This document shows positions 35,638 through 46,189 of a stretch of 64,000 nucleotides of DNA, piece after piece (the first letter of the stretch is position 1; each line of letters starts with the position of its first letter). Under the pieces are notes generated by a model. The model did no database searches and had not been told where the DNA came from. It was given only the letters and a program-made list of their open reading frames with translations. Both the position numbers and the translations under genes were made by a program. Source of the stretch: Baylisascaris procyonis (Eukaryota; Nematoda; Chromadorea; Rhabditida; Ascarididae); the NCBI GenBank assembly GCA_037389465.1, contig JAZARR010000159.1, positions 62,001 to 126,000 of the forward strand, written 5' to 3'.

Positions 35638-35835
35638 ATGTCGATTCCACACATACCGCAACCCCTTATTCTTTATGCTCGTAATGCAGAATGTGCTGTT
35701 GTTGACAACTGCAATCTAATTTTGCGTCATGGCCTCAATTTGGATGTCGTACGCTTTGCTCGAGAAGATGATGGAAATTTTATATTTGGATTTCAATATC
35801 TGAGAAGCTACGAAAGCTATGACGTCATTTTTTAA
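35638..35835 (+). CDS. Small unidentified ORF with its own poly(A) signal
   Basis: ATG at 35638 opens 65 codons (MSIPHIPQPLILYARNAECA at the start, ending SYESYDVIF). AATAAA follows 37 bases after the stop, at 35872-35877, which argues for a real 3' end. There is no signal peptide, helix or known motif. It could be a single-exon gene or the last exon of a longer one; I see no upstream exon. Confidence 0.38.
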   Translation: MSIPHIPQPLILYARNAECAVVDNCNLILRHGLNLDVVRFAREDDGNFIFGFQYLRSYESYDVIF

Positions 35836-36317
35836 AAGCTCACGTAGAATATTTTTGATTAATATGTTTTAAATAAAGTTGCTTAGGAATCTGAGATCCC
35901 AGACTGTGGGAGTGCAGCACTTAGTCCCCATAAGATTTATGGAAGTAGTGGCATGAGGGAAGGCAAGGTGAGTTTAACCCCTTTCTTTGCTATCCTTATC
36001 AATAATCAGTGAAACGGAAGAAAGAAATGAAAATCACTAACGATCAACACCTTTTCCTCCTCATTTCTATCGACTTAATTTAAAAAAACTTTCACCTCAC
36101 TTGGCTCACCTCAACGTCGAAATTTTTATATCGTCACGTACAATAAAAAAAGGCATTCGATTCGCCTCGCTTACTTCATCTTACCAAAACAGTGCACAGC
36201 CAATGAAAATTGAGATTTATTGGGATTATTTCGTTGCTTTGAAAAATTTCAGCTGATATAGCTCGCTAAGAAATATTCATCAAAAGTTGCGTAAGGAATC
36301 CCACGACGGATGAAGTC

Positions 36318-36568
36318 CTACGTTACAGTCAACTTTTTTAAAGTTCTATTGAGTTCCAAACTATTATTTAATGACCAATGAGGGCAAGATCCGCCGACAG
36401 ATACAAACTCACCACTCTCCGCTTCTTGGATAAAGGCACTTGAAGTTATGTACCCGAGTTCCACACCATTCAATCGGTAAACAGAGAATCCAAGGTTCGC
36501 AACCATTTTGGGGTCATGCTTTCATCGATAATCGAGTAATGATTGTACATTCGATACCGTTGCAGCAT
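36318..36568 (-). pseudogene. Exon-like copy 1 of a local duplication
   Basis: An ATG-led frame of 83 codons includes YNHYSIIDESMTPKMVANLG and ends with an ESGEFVSVGGSCPHWS stretch before the stop. An upstream stretch on the same strand (about 36569-36690) is open in a different frame and also looks like protein (VSFVYAAYTLPTCFAVELRM), so the unit seems frame-broken. The last 140 bases are closely similar to 36880-37030. The TPKMVANLGF wording recalls the C-terminal part of GNAT acyltransferases, but too weakly to assign. Confidence 0.3.
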
Positions 36569-36910
36569 CTACCAGGACGCTGAATGATCGATCCATTCTT
36601 AGCTCTACAGCAAAACAAGTTGGTAGCGTGTATGCGGCATATACAAATGAAACATTCAAAGAATAATGCGCCAACAAGTTCCACTCTTATCGAGGTCTTA
36701 CTAATCGCCATGGCAATGTGACATTAGCTTGCTATCGTTTTTTTCGCTCGACGTGCCTCACGAAAACTTGAGGCATTAGAGATTAATGAAGAATTTGCTC
36801 AGACCGAAGAACGCCAATGTGTTCAATTCATACTCACAAACGGTTGGGATATGCGAACGAGTGCCTCTGATAGCCCAGAATTCTTTTGGAGCTATGTTAG
36901 TCAGCTTTTT

Positions 36911-37316
36911 TTAAGTTCTACTGGGTTCCAAACTACTGTTTTTTGGCCAATAAGGGTAACATCCGTCGAGAGATACGAACTCACTACCCTCCCCTTCTTG
37001 GACAAATTCTTTAAAAGATTCAATCTTTTTAGGAAGTTTATAAAATTTAATTTTCGGCGCATCCTCGTTTGTTGCTGACTTTTGGCGATTTGGTCTAATC
37101 TCCATTACTTCAATGGGCGCTTTCAGCACGCACTTATGATGCGACCTTCTCGTTCAGTTTATGAGCTAGTGAAACTTTTGAACCAGCCCAACTTTCGAGA
37201 TAACATGGAGCTACATATAAGTTCCAATAGGTGAAGTCAAATGGTGTGAATGTGTGCAGAGGATCCTTTTCGGCTGTGAAGGCCGCAGTAACATTGTTTT
37301 GAAGCGTCTGCGACTC
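36911..37316 (-). pseudogene. Exon-like copy 2 of a local duplication, frame-broken
   Basis: From 37316 the minus strand reads ESQTLQNNVTAAFTAEKDPL then HTFTPFDFTYWNLYVAPCYL and stops at 37134. The adjacent frame continues with CVLKAPIEVMEIRPNRQKSA and ends GSEFVSLDGCYPYWP before a stop at 36911. One base shift near 37150 separates two protein-like halves. The 3' part is paralogous to copy 1 (GEFVSVGGSCPHWS against SEFVSLDGCYPYWP). This suggests two remnants of a small tandem gene family, or one gene with sequence errors. Confidence 0.35.
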
Positions 37317-37399
37317 TCATTTTCACTTGTCAAAGGTGACTTTCAACTTTAATAGTTGTAATACTGCGAAAACTTCATCCATTTATTTACCTTGAAAGA

Positions 37400-39611
37400 T
37401 TCTTTTTGTTTTCACTGGCGAGTTTTGTAGCAGCTGGTGAAAAAATTCATGACCGAGTGTTCCACCGATTCTTCAAGGTTGTCATTTGGCTTCCTCAAGG
37501 GCTCTTGATTCAGCGTCCAATTACTCAATTTTTTATTTGTATGCTGCTCGCAACATCTCCATCGAAGTGGAACAAAAAGCTTAACAATAAGGAGTGAATT
37601 AATTCAAAAATTAGGCGTTGGAAAGCTGCTGCATAAAAATATCGCACATTCCAAAGTCAAACCGACAACAAATGTATTCATTTGCAAATGCGAAAAACTG
37701 ACTCATTAGGGATTTCTAAGCGTTGCACTGATTCATCTACCGTCTCTAAGGTTGGCAGCATAAACAGAAAAGATGAAAATGGCAGAAAAGCGACAGTGCT
37801 TTGAGATTGCGTAAATAATGAAAAATGTTAAGGCAGCGCAATGTATGGATTTGTTTGTTACCTTGATCTACAGCTCCTCAGAGATGAAATTTTTTTGTTC
37901 GAACGGTTAGTAGCATAAACAAAGCTGTTCCTCGTATTCTGATTCCCTCGAATGGTAGTTTATCAATGGCTGCAAAATTCGAGGCCATTTGAAAAGTTGA
38001 TGAAGTATAATGCAATAGAAATTTTATCAATGAAATTTTGTCATCACATCAACGGCGATCCGCAAGTTGAACTGCCAGACATATCAGAACCTACCTGCAA
38101 TAACCGGAAAAATCGATTAGCGTAATCCGAAAGATTTTTTATTGCTAAATCACAGTGGAACAATTCAGATGTTCATTTCTTCACAAGTAGCCACAGTATT
38201 GTTATGCAGAAGCGTTCTTTTAAGAAATATATTCGTGGCTCCGGATATCGTGCACTGGTTCGTTTATTAATTGACCACGCTATCATTCATCTTGACAACG
38301 GATAAGTCGAAATGATCAGCTTGATGCTAGATTGGATCCTATTTTCTTGCTGTTCTCTTTTGAATACATTGTGCTAATGAAATATATAAAGGGGTCTAGT
38401 TATAAGAGGTGATGACGAAGCAACTTCACTAGACAATACGGAGTCGTTAAGGTGGAATAATGACAACTTTTTGTCACTGTGCTCCACAATGATCCAATTA
38501 GGCGGCGTGTGCAACAGTTTTTTAGTTCACGGAATGAATTCAAAGATAAGCCACATTATATTTCTTTTCAACGTTAACTCCTCGTTCCACTTCCAGCACA
38601 TGCTCACTAAAGGCGTTTTGTGCGAGAGTGAATCTGCACAAGCACAGTCTTCTCTTACTGCTTTCACCGCTTGAGCGCCTAAACTTCACATCTTTGCTGC
38701 AATTGGCTGGGGTATTTCGGCAAGGAATAGAAAGGTGAGGAGGGAGTGAGGACGGCGAAGAAAGGGAAAGTAGTTGAAGAATAAGTTCGCAAATTCAACA
38801 TTATTAGGCAATTTTCCTCCATTGGCACTTATTCCTATCAGTTTCTGTAATTTTTCAATTTCTCAGTCATCAGAAAAGGTGGTGCCTAAAATCAAAAATT
38901 TTTATTCTGAATTTCTAAACTTCTTGAGCTGCTAGATTGAATTAGTGATATTCAGATTTTATTGTTTATAGCCGTCAGCGTAAATGACGGCAAGAAGAAC
39001 GAGGATACACATCGTTTTAAAAGCTTTTGCGCTATCGATGAGCCGCTTCATCTCCTCCTGTAACTTCTAGCCTGTTACACTGTCTTCGATCAGCTTCGTT
39101 TCTTTCTTCTTTCAAAATTTTTTTCCGCCTTCGGAACCATCTGACATGATTTTTAAATATTTTGATTTACATATACCGCTACTTACAGTTGTATTTTATT
39201 TGCAAAGCAGGACGTGTTGTTAATTTTAATTTCATATTCGATGCGTTTATTGCTTCGACGTTTACCTTCCATGTTACCCTATTAGTCATTAGTGCACCCT
39301 TGTGCTTCATCAGCGAGCCTCTTAGACGGCAACTTGAAAATCCATCAGATGTTTGAAATTTTCGACGGTCATTTCATATTTGCCAAGTGCAATAACGATC
39401 GAATATTATGAAGCAAAAGGAGATTATGTTGCTTGGTGAATGACAAAATTATGGATCCGCTGAGACTTCGCTTTATTCCTTTCTTCTCATTTTCTTCCTT
39501 CTCCCCTTTTTGTCTGCCTCTCTTCGCACTGTTCTTCAGGAAAGTGTTCTGTAGTTATTGCAGCTTTTTGTATTTCCTTCTCCGATAAGTTTTTTGGGGA
39601 CTGCTTTGCAG
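37400..39611. other. Non-coding, AT-rich region
   Basis: I see no exon with a motif and matched splice sites. Short ORFs at 37406-37597, 38471-38674 and 39162-39356 lack any support. Confidence 0.4.
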
Positions 39612-39815
39612 CGCCATGGCGGCACTAATGTTCTGCTAGATTATTCGGGGTTTCAGCACAGGTTCTGGAATTATAAAACAGGAAATCGGAAGAAGTTCGG
39701 GACTATATGGAGTGAACTAGGCAGCAATTCTTCAAAAACATATTTTGTGAGAGTGCAATATGATGATCGTATTCAGTACTTATACGGCAGGCATAAGAAA
39801 CAAAAGGTTAATTAG
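39612..39815 (+). CDS. Possible exon, faintly FLYWCH-like
   Basis: After TTTGCAG an open frame of 67 codons begins RHGGTNVLLDYSGFQHRFWN and ends LYGRHKKQKVN. The spacing of GG, L.Y.GF.HR, W and a late RHKK recalls the FLYWCH DNA-binding domain of MULE-type transposases and nematode FLH proteins. The zinc-binding cysteines are absent, so it would be degenerate. The frame could also leave at the GTTAAT near 39809. No neighbouring exon was found. Confidence 0.22.
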   Translation, partial: RHGGTNVLLDYSGFQHRFWNYKTGNRKKFGTIWSELGSNSSKTYFVRVQYDDRIQYLYGRHKKQKVN

Positions 39816-40670
39816 TGTAGAAGGAAAACGTTGTGATGTCCTATAGAGGGATGAAAAGTCTGCATCTCTTCAAGAAGCTGAAGCACTCTTCACTTTTCTC
39901 AGTCATCCTGCTTCCTCGACTGCCTCATCTGCTCTTGGCAAACTCTTTCAGAAGTACTTTTCTGGCATGGTCTGCAACACGCGCAATGCAAATGCTCTAG
40001 ATTTATTGAATTAAGCCTAAAACGATGTTACTAAGTGATTAAAGTACAGCGGACCACATTCCATTTTCACCATTGATGCTTTATCAGATTCAGTGTGCTC
40101 GCAGTTGGGTGATTTCAGTGTGGTTGATGAAGCATAAACCTGATCATTCACCGCATTTTAAGTTTCAAAAGGTTAACTCATTAATTCAATGGAGAAATGC
40201 ACTGATACAATTTACGATAACTCTGAATGTGTCGTTCGTTTGGAAAGCAAAGTAGTGCAAATACTCAAAGATTACAGGGCACTTCTGGTGTTCGGTTACA
40301 TGCGCTGTGACCGTTTCTTCTTGACAATAATGATTCGTTTCAGTGTGGATGTTTTATTGCAAAAATTTTATCGAAACAATATGCGCATTATGCAAACGCA
40401 TTTTGTTCATCGGATGAATTGCTGATTCTATTTCCGATTCCGATTACTAGCTTCCTCGAAAAGCGTTACTGAATCTATCTTGCTCCCACCTCTTCCCTCT
40501 CCTCCCCTCCTTTTAGCCTAATAAGTCAGCCACTCTCCTCGACGGAGGAAGAGCGGGCACCAAACTGGAAGAGTGGAAAGAGAACAGAAATTCATTCATT
40601 TTCATGCGATTTAAGCAAGCCATAAACATCATCAAACGATCCTTCTATATCCACAGTATATATCGGAGCA

Positions 40671-40686
40671 CATTTTGGCCAAAATG
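40671..40686. repeat. Perfect 16-base palindrome
   Basis: CATTTTGGCCAAAATG is its own reverse complement and is followed by a second GGCCAA. It sits in non-coding DNA and may be a dimeric binding site or chance. Confidence 0.4.
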
Positions 40687-42116
40687 CGGCCAATATGTTG
40701 TCTTAAAAGGGTTGTTACTCAAAGCGCCGAACTTTACCCGAACAATGTGGTGATGCAAAATTTTATAAATTTGCCATGAGCGAGATCTCCCTGAAGTGAT
40801 TAGATAGACGTCTGGAGTAAATTTTCTTGTGAACGTTTTTCAGTACTTTATCATTTCTCGATTCATAAAGTTACCATCGATGGTCTTCAAACAGCTGCTG
40901 TTAAAAAGAAGCACCAGAACATTTATCTCATTAATATTTAAACATTGAAAAGTCAGCTTGTTTTTCTGAGAACTGCTTACTTTCCAATGAGGTAGGGGGT
41001 GATACAGAAGCATAGTAAAGTGATCAGGCAGATTTCTGAAAAGACATGTGTTTTTGGCAATAAACATAATGCCATTTACTAAAAGTTTACATTTGGTGAT
41101 GTCGTAGATTAACGTCTATGAATCTTCTCTACCTTAGAGGTAGACGTTACTCCCCAATTTTCATGAATAGTCACCTATTAACAGATTCATAAGAGCATGA
41201 AATGCATATTTATAAGAGATTGCAAGTGAGGATGATCTCCATTCTTTTGATCTCGTTTGAAAATGATTTCTTTGGCCAGCATTGGCTTTTGCTCATTGAT
41301 ATCTGCGCATAAACTTAAAAAGAAATGAAGTTTTTATTTCATTCATGCTTTCCATTTCATTGCGTTTTACCGTTCATTGCATTTCACCCATAATTTCATT
41401 TCATTCTCTACATCTGATGTGACTTACAGTATTTTCTTTCTTTTGGTGCTATTCATTTCTAGAATTAGTCGCTTATCTTCTATTATGTTGACTTTTTTAT
41501 ATTAATGTTGTTTTTTTTTGTCGTTTGCGCTTGCAGCTGATTGTATTTTCACCATTTTCGAGCCTCTTATTTTGTTTTATTCATTGCTGAGATATTCCAC
41601 CAAGTAATCTATACTCCAAGTTTCATCAGTTTATGCAAATTTTTGAAGGAAGTTATTTTGGCTCATACGGTTCAAAAACTTCCTTTTTGTATGGGGATTA
41701 CTTCATATTGTGACTCTCTTGTAACTTTTCAGAAATTATTTTATACACCTTTTTGTATGGCACCTTATCAAACTGTTACCTGCCATTGTTTGCAAGTAAT
41801 GCTTCTTTACTGGTTGGCCTTCTATACTGCTCCCCTCGTTGTAAGTATCATCCATGTCAACTGCATTCCAATGAGAAGTGTGCATGGATGGGACTTATTG
41901 TTGTAGACCTGTTAACTATTGCTCTTTAGAGTTCGAACCAAGAAGTTAAATACGTCCTTATTTACAAAATGACACATCATTTCGGAGGTTTTACTGATGC
42001 AAATCCTTTTTGAAGATTTAGAAGCTCAGATTTTTGTTGACTGATCATCCCGTTTGATCAGCATGTCTTGAACATGCGGATATTTTCCTTGATGATTCTC
42101 GTTTACCTAACCGTTT

Positions 42117-42139
42117 TACCTATAAAATACCCTATTCGG
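42117..42139 (+). repeat. 23-base exact direct repeat, copy 1
   Basis: The stretch beginning TACCTATAAAATACCC is repeated exactly at 42381-42403, 264 bases away, in non-coding DNA. Flanking sequence is not similar. Confidence 0.7.
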
Positions 42140-42380
42140 TCTTCTGTCCATGATTATTCGGTATCTTAACCTAAGAATCACGCTAAAATGACGCCAGTAT
42201 TCCGACGGCCTCTTACCTTTGTTTTCTGATATCATTGTCCTTACACCAAACAACACTTATTCAACGAACAAATTTCCTCTTTCAACTCTGATTTCATGTG
42301 ACTTCATTTGAATAACTCTTATCGAACAATATCCCTGAGTCAGTTGTTATCGAAAATATGCACTTATCAACGCAGAAATC

Positions 42381-42403
42381 TACCTATAAAATACCCTATT
42401 CGG
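42381..42403 (+). repeat. 23-base exact direct repeat, copy 2
   Basis: Identical over 23 bases to 42117-42139. The core contains TATAAAATA. Confidence 0.7.
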
Positions 42404-44750
42404 CCTTTCTAGAGAGGAATTTTTCAAGTTTCAAAGTTCAAAATACTGCAGAAAATTGCATATATTATTCAAGGGAAGTTTACGAACACCTCATATTAAT
42501 GAATCACTGTGAAAAAATCGGTAATGAGGGATGATACGGTATGCCATTTTTGCAGTTCCTTTTATAGAGCGAAATTTGGGAAATGGAACACAGACGTGGA
42601 ACATTTGGGAAATAACTCCATGTCTTTCGGCACTGAAACATTTTAATTTCTTCCTTATAAGTTCGCTATTTTAGTATACTATCCATCCATCGACTCGAAA
42701 TAGATAGTGAGCTAGATAAAGGAGTTTTTGAGCTTTTACAAATAGACTCGAGGTGAGTGCTTATATACTGAACGCGTTAACTGAAATTTAGTCACGAGGA
42801 AGCTTGTATGAGAAGGTGCATATACGTCGCATTTCAATGACGAATGGAGCGCCGAATATTAATTTTGTCGCTTGTTGTTTTCTCAGCTTCTTATCATTAG
42901 CATAATTCTCTGGAAAAAAAAATTCACCAAACAAGCATTTTGATCACATAAAGAGTATTTCTGATTTTGCTAAACTGTTAAACTGCTGTTTAATCGCTAG
43001 ATAAACATAAGTGATAAATTGGTAAACTGATAAATCTAAATTGCTAAACTAGTGAATTAGCGTCATAGAGAAGCGAGTATTTTTGATCACATAAACTATA
43101 GAAGGTTTGTTCGTTTTTTTTAAACAATTAGTATGAAAATGAAACTCGAAGAGGGAAGACTGCAACGAAGTTTTTGTAATGATGATTTCCTTAAAAATGC
43201 CAACAGTTGATCAGTAAACAGATCAGGCATGCAAATACGACTTCTCAGTTCAACGGTTGGCCTGACAACTCAGTCAGCGACTGACGAGGACGAATTCTCA
43301 TTCAGATAGTGTAAACACATTGTAAATGAGTGGTGATATGAACTGTTGAATTGAACATTTAAATAAAATTTTACTCACATCAGTCAGGCTGATAACAAAT
43401 TGAGCGATATACCGCGTGGATTTCAGTAACGTGAATACACAAATGAACTTTTCCGTGAGGTGATATCGCTATATAAGCACAACGGAATTGTGCTCATGTA
43501 ACGATATCGGGCAATGATTAAATGCGTAAAGCTTTTGTCCGGGTATATTCATTTCCGGACTAGACTCCTGTAACCGAAAGAGTTGCGAGGTTCCACATCA
43601 ACTTAATATTAATTTGGCAGGTTTGACAACAAAATAAAAATCGATCAGACGAATCCTAACTAATCATGCAATTGTCCAGTCCCGTACAGTTTTTTTTTTG
43701 ATTATACCAACTGCGAGAAGATTGTTTAAAGAAAATTAAGGTTGAAACTGTAAAAGATTAGCTATATCAGGGACACAACTCTCGTTATTTGTCACTTTTA
43801 TGGTAAAGAACAACTTAGCTGCTGATAACGAAAATTAAACGGAAAAGAATAAGGTGATTTGCAAAGCAATAATAGCTTAACACTATTAATAACATTCCCT
43901 GCAGGCAAATGCAGGAAATTGTTTTTTTTTTTAAATGAGCACTTGATTAGAGCAACTATAAAGTTGACGATGTTTTGCGTCGTTTCGTCTATTTGACATC
44001 CTTCTTGCTCATCATCGATATTGCACAAGGCCATTATTTCCTTTCTGCGACAAGCAAGTGATGCTGGGCTCATGAATTCCTCGCGTACTCGCGTGAATCA
44101 GTGCGTTGTCTGTGTGTACGTATATTTGTAATTGCGTCCGTGTGTATGCGCATGTCTGTGATAGTTGCTTTGAGTTCGTTTCATAGCCTATCGAGAGCAA
44201 TGAGGGCACAGTGGGCTTGCTTTGCGCTAAAGAAGTGCATCAGTTAGCAGGATCAAATTGTAAAATAAAGACCGTGAGCGATCGACGGTGACCGATGGTA
44301 TGAAGAACTCGGCAAATTTCGTTTTGTTGCTAGAGTAATCTAAAAACAAGGTTAAGAGAGTGTATGTGTAGCGCCTTTTACACAAATCAAAGTAATTTAG
44401 GAAATAGCAACACACTGAAGTTTGATCTAAAAAGTTGTCCCAGCTGCACAACGTCCACAACCTTTCGAGAGAGCCGATTATCTGACGCATGTTTACTATC
44501 ATTACAAAGGAGGAGTTACTGCAAAGCATTAGTTCCCTAGCAAAATAAAAGGTTTCTTAAAACAAATTGCAAGTAATTTCGGTCCTCCTGCTGATGGGGT
44601 CACCAATCAAATGCGGGCAGCTAGGAAATGGAACAAAATATAGCGTTAAGTCCGAAAAAGGTTAATAGGTAAAGTTAATCGATAAGTGAAACTATGCGAA
44701 GGCAAATGTTACTCTTAATTTACTGCTTGCATCTAAAGGGTTATTGCCGT

Positions 44751-44879
44751 TTAAGCTTTACAGGTCACATTTAAAGGGGAAATTTGTCCAACAATGTCCG
44801 TTGAAATGTTCTGCCCAGTACCCTCATTGAGCAGTTCGTAGATGTCCGCAAATTTGTCCATCAGCTGGACAAAGTAGTA
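44751..44879 (-). CDS. Possible terminal exon, minus strand
   Basis: An open frame of 42 residues (YYFVQLMDKFADIYELLNEG then TGQNISTDIVGQISPLNVTC) ends in TAA at 44751-44753. It has good protein character and reads through a region with no other open frame of note, but the acceptor is poor (AAGAG) and a competing frame opens after GGACAG. I found no partner exon and no family. Confidence 0.3.
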   Translation of the reverse strand, partial: YYFVQLMDKFADIYELLNEGTGQNISTDIVGQISPLNVTCKA

Positions 44880-45189
44880 CTCTTACTCCCGACTTACTGT
44901 CCAAATTTAGAAATTAAACTTCTGTTTCTCGCTTCCTGACGGGGATTTTAAGTTTGTTATCCATATATAGCCTTTGAAATGTTTTCAATTAAAGAGATAA
45001 AGTGCGTAGAGGATTGGCTACCACCGTTGAAATTTTTGTTTTATTTAACCTCACGCACTTATGTGCTTTGCAAGAGTAAAATATGTTTCTCATTTATAAA
45101 TGCAAGTGGCATGTGTTTTAGAATAAAGCCGTTAGAACTTTAGAGTTTTTAATCTTATTTTATTTTAGTCGAGTTTCTCTCAGAAAGGT

Positions 45190-46189
45190 ATGCAAACGGT
45201 TGCTGTGATCATCACAGTTGCACTACTTGCGTTTCCGTCTTCTCGATGCATACCTCGATATGAACATATGATAGGCACTAAAGAGTGGACGTCAAACACC
45301 TCACAAGAGTAAGGAATCATTTTTATTGAAGCAAGGTCTGTTTTGCGCTCGTCTAATGATGATGATTAGCACGAATTTCTTAAATTACTTGCTACATTGA
45401 AACATTTTAATGAAAAAAAACGATAGTGAGGTCAAAATTTTGTGAAGGTGTTGCGCGAAAAACCTTTCTAATTGTTTCGATATTCATTAGGAATTCTGGA
45501 CGATCGAATGTGATTGTGCAAGCGCTATTTACCATATCCTTCTCTCATAAAATTTCTCCGACGTATGTCTTAATGAGTCATAAAAGGTCATCAAAATTTG
45601 TGATGGCCATGGGATCACAGCGATAATTTTGACTTATTAGAGTATTTCCTGACTAGCTATGGGAAGGAAAGCGTCCAATTTGGCATACCTGAAAACAATG
45701 TTATCTTCCGAAGTTAAATCCGTCTTAATTAATCCCTTTGCATGGTTTTCATTCTGATTGTTCCTTGACAGAAAGGCTTTATTAACGATTTGTCTTATGA
45801 ATCATTTCCAGTACTGGGCGTTTCGCTTTTGACTGATTAGTGATATCCTTCAATGCTGTCACTTCATTTCATCACTTGCAGCTCTGATAAGAAAGTTGGT
45901 TTTCCTAGGGAAGTTTGCTTAAGCATCCCGACCATCACAAAAAAAGCTGATAAATTGTTAGGAATGCAATTCAAACATCAAGCAGAACACAAGAAAACAA
46001 CACAAAAACACAACACAACACAAACATCAACAGAGCTCTGAAAGTTGTTATTATTTCGATTTCAGCATTGTCGAACAAAGTTCCTCTGATTTCGACGTGA
46101 TGCCTTTGTGGTGGACTCATGTTCGCGAGCGAAAGAATATCCTTTCAAACATGATGCGTATTGGGCGGCGCTCTCTCAACAATCCTTGA
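45190..46189 (+). CDS. Small secreted precursor, candidate neuropeptide gene
   Basis: Three exons: 45190-45308, 45882-45956 and 46066-46189, phases all 2, 105 residues. Exon 1 encodes a signal peptide (MQTVAVIITVALLAFPSSRC) after an acceptor-like TCTCTCAG just upstream of the ATG, suiting trans-splicing. The rest has dibasic sites (DKK, TKK) and ends DVMPLWWTHVRERKNILSNM followed by MRIGRRSLNNP. GRR is an amidation plus cleavage site, so a C-terminally amidated peptide ending NMMRI is predicted, starting at the RERK or TKK site. No known nematode family (flp, nlp or insulin-like) is recognised. The exon 2 donor GTTAGG is modest. If it is not used, exon 2 reads on to a stop at 46041 with a Lys/Thr/His-rich tail, or exon 1 could join exon 3 directly, also in frame. 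Confidence 0.5.

Larger units (their letters stand above)
40700..44750. other. Non-coding or unassigned region
   Basis: A long hydrophobic ORF at 41541-41906 (121 codons) ends near a good GTAAGT at 41840 but has no family resemblance. A 23-base direct repeat lies at 42117-42139 and 42381-42403. Around 42960-43070 the DNA is a degenerate TAAACTG-type repeat. No gene is supported. Confidence 0.4.

Noticed and set aside
41541..41906. Hydrophobic 121-codon plus ORF ending near GTAAGT
   Set aside because: T-rich DNA gives Phe/Leu-rich translations on its own. There are two internal near-repeats of TTTTTGTATGG and no partner exon.
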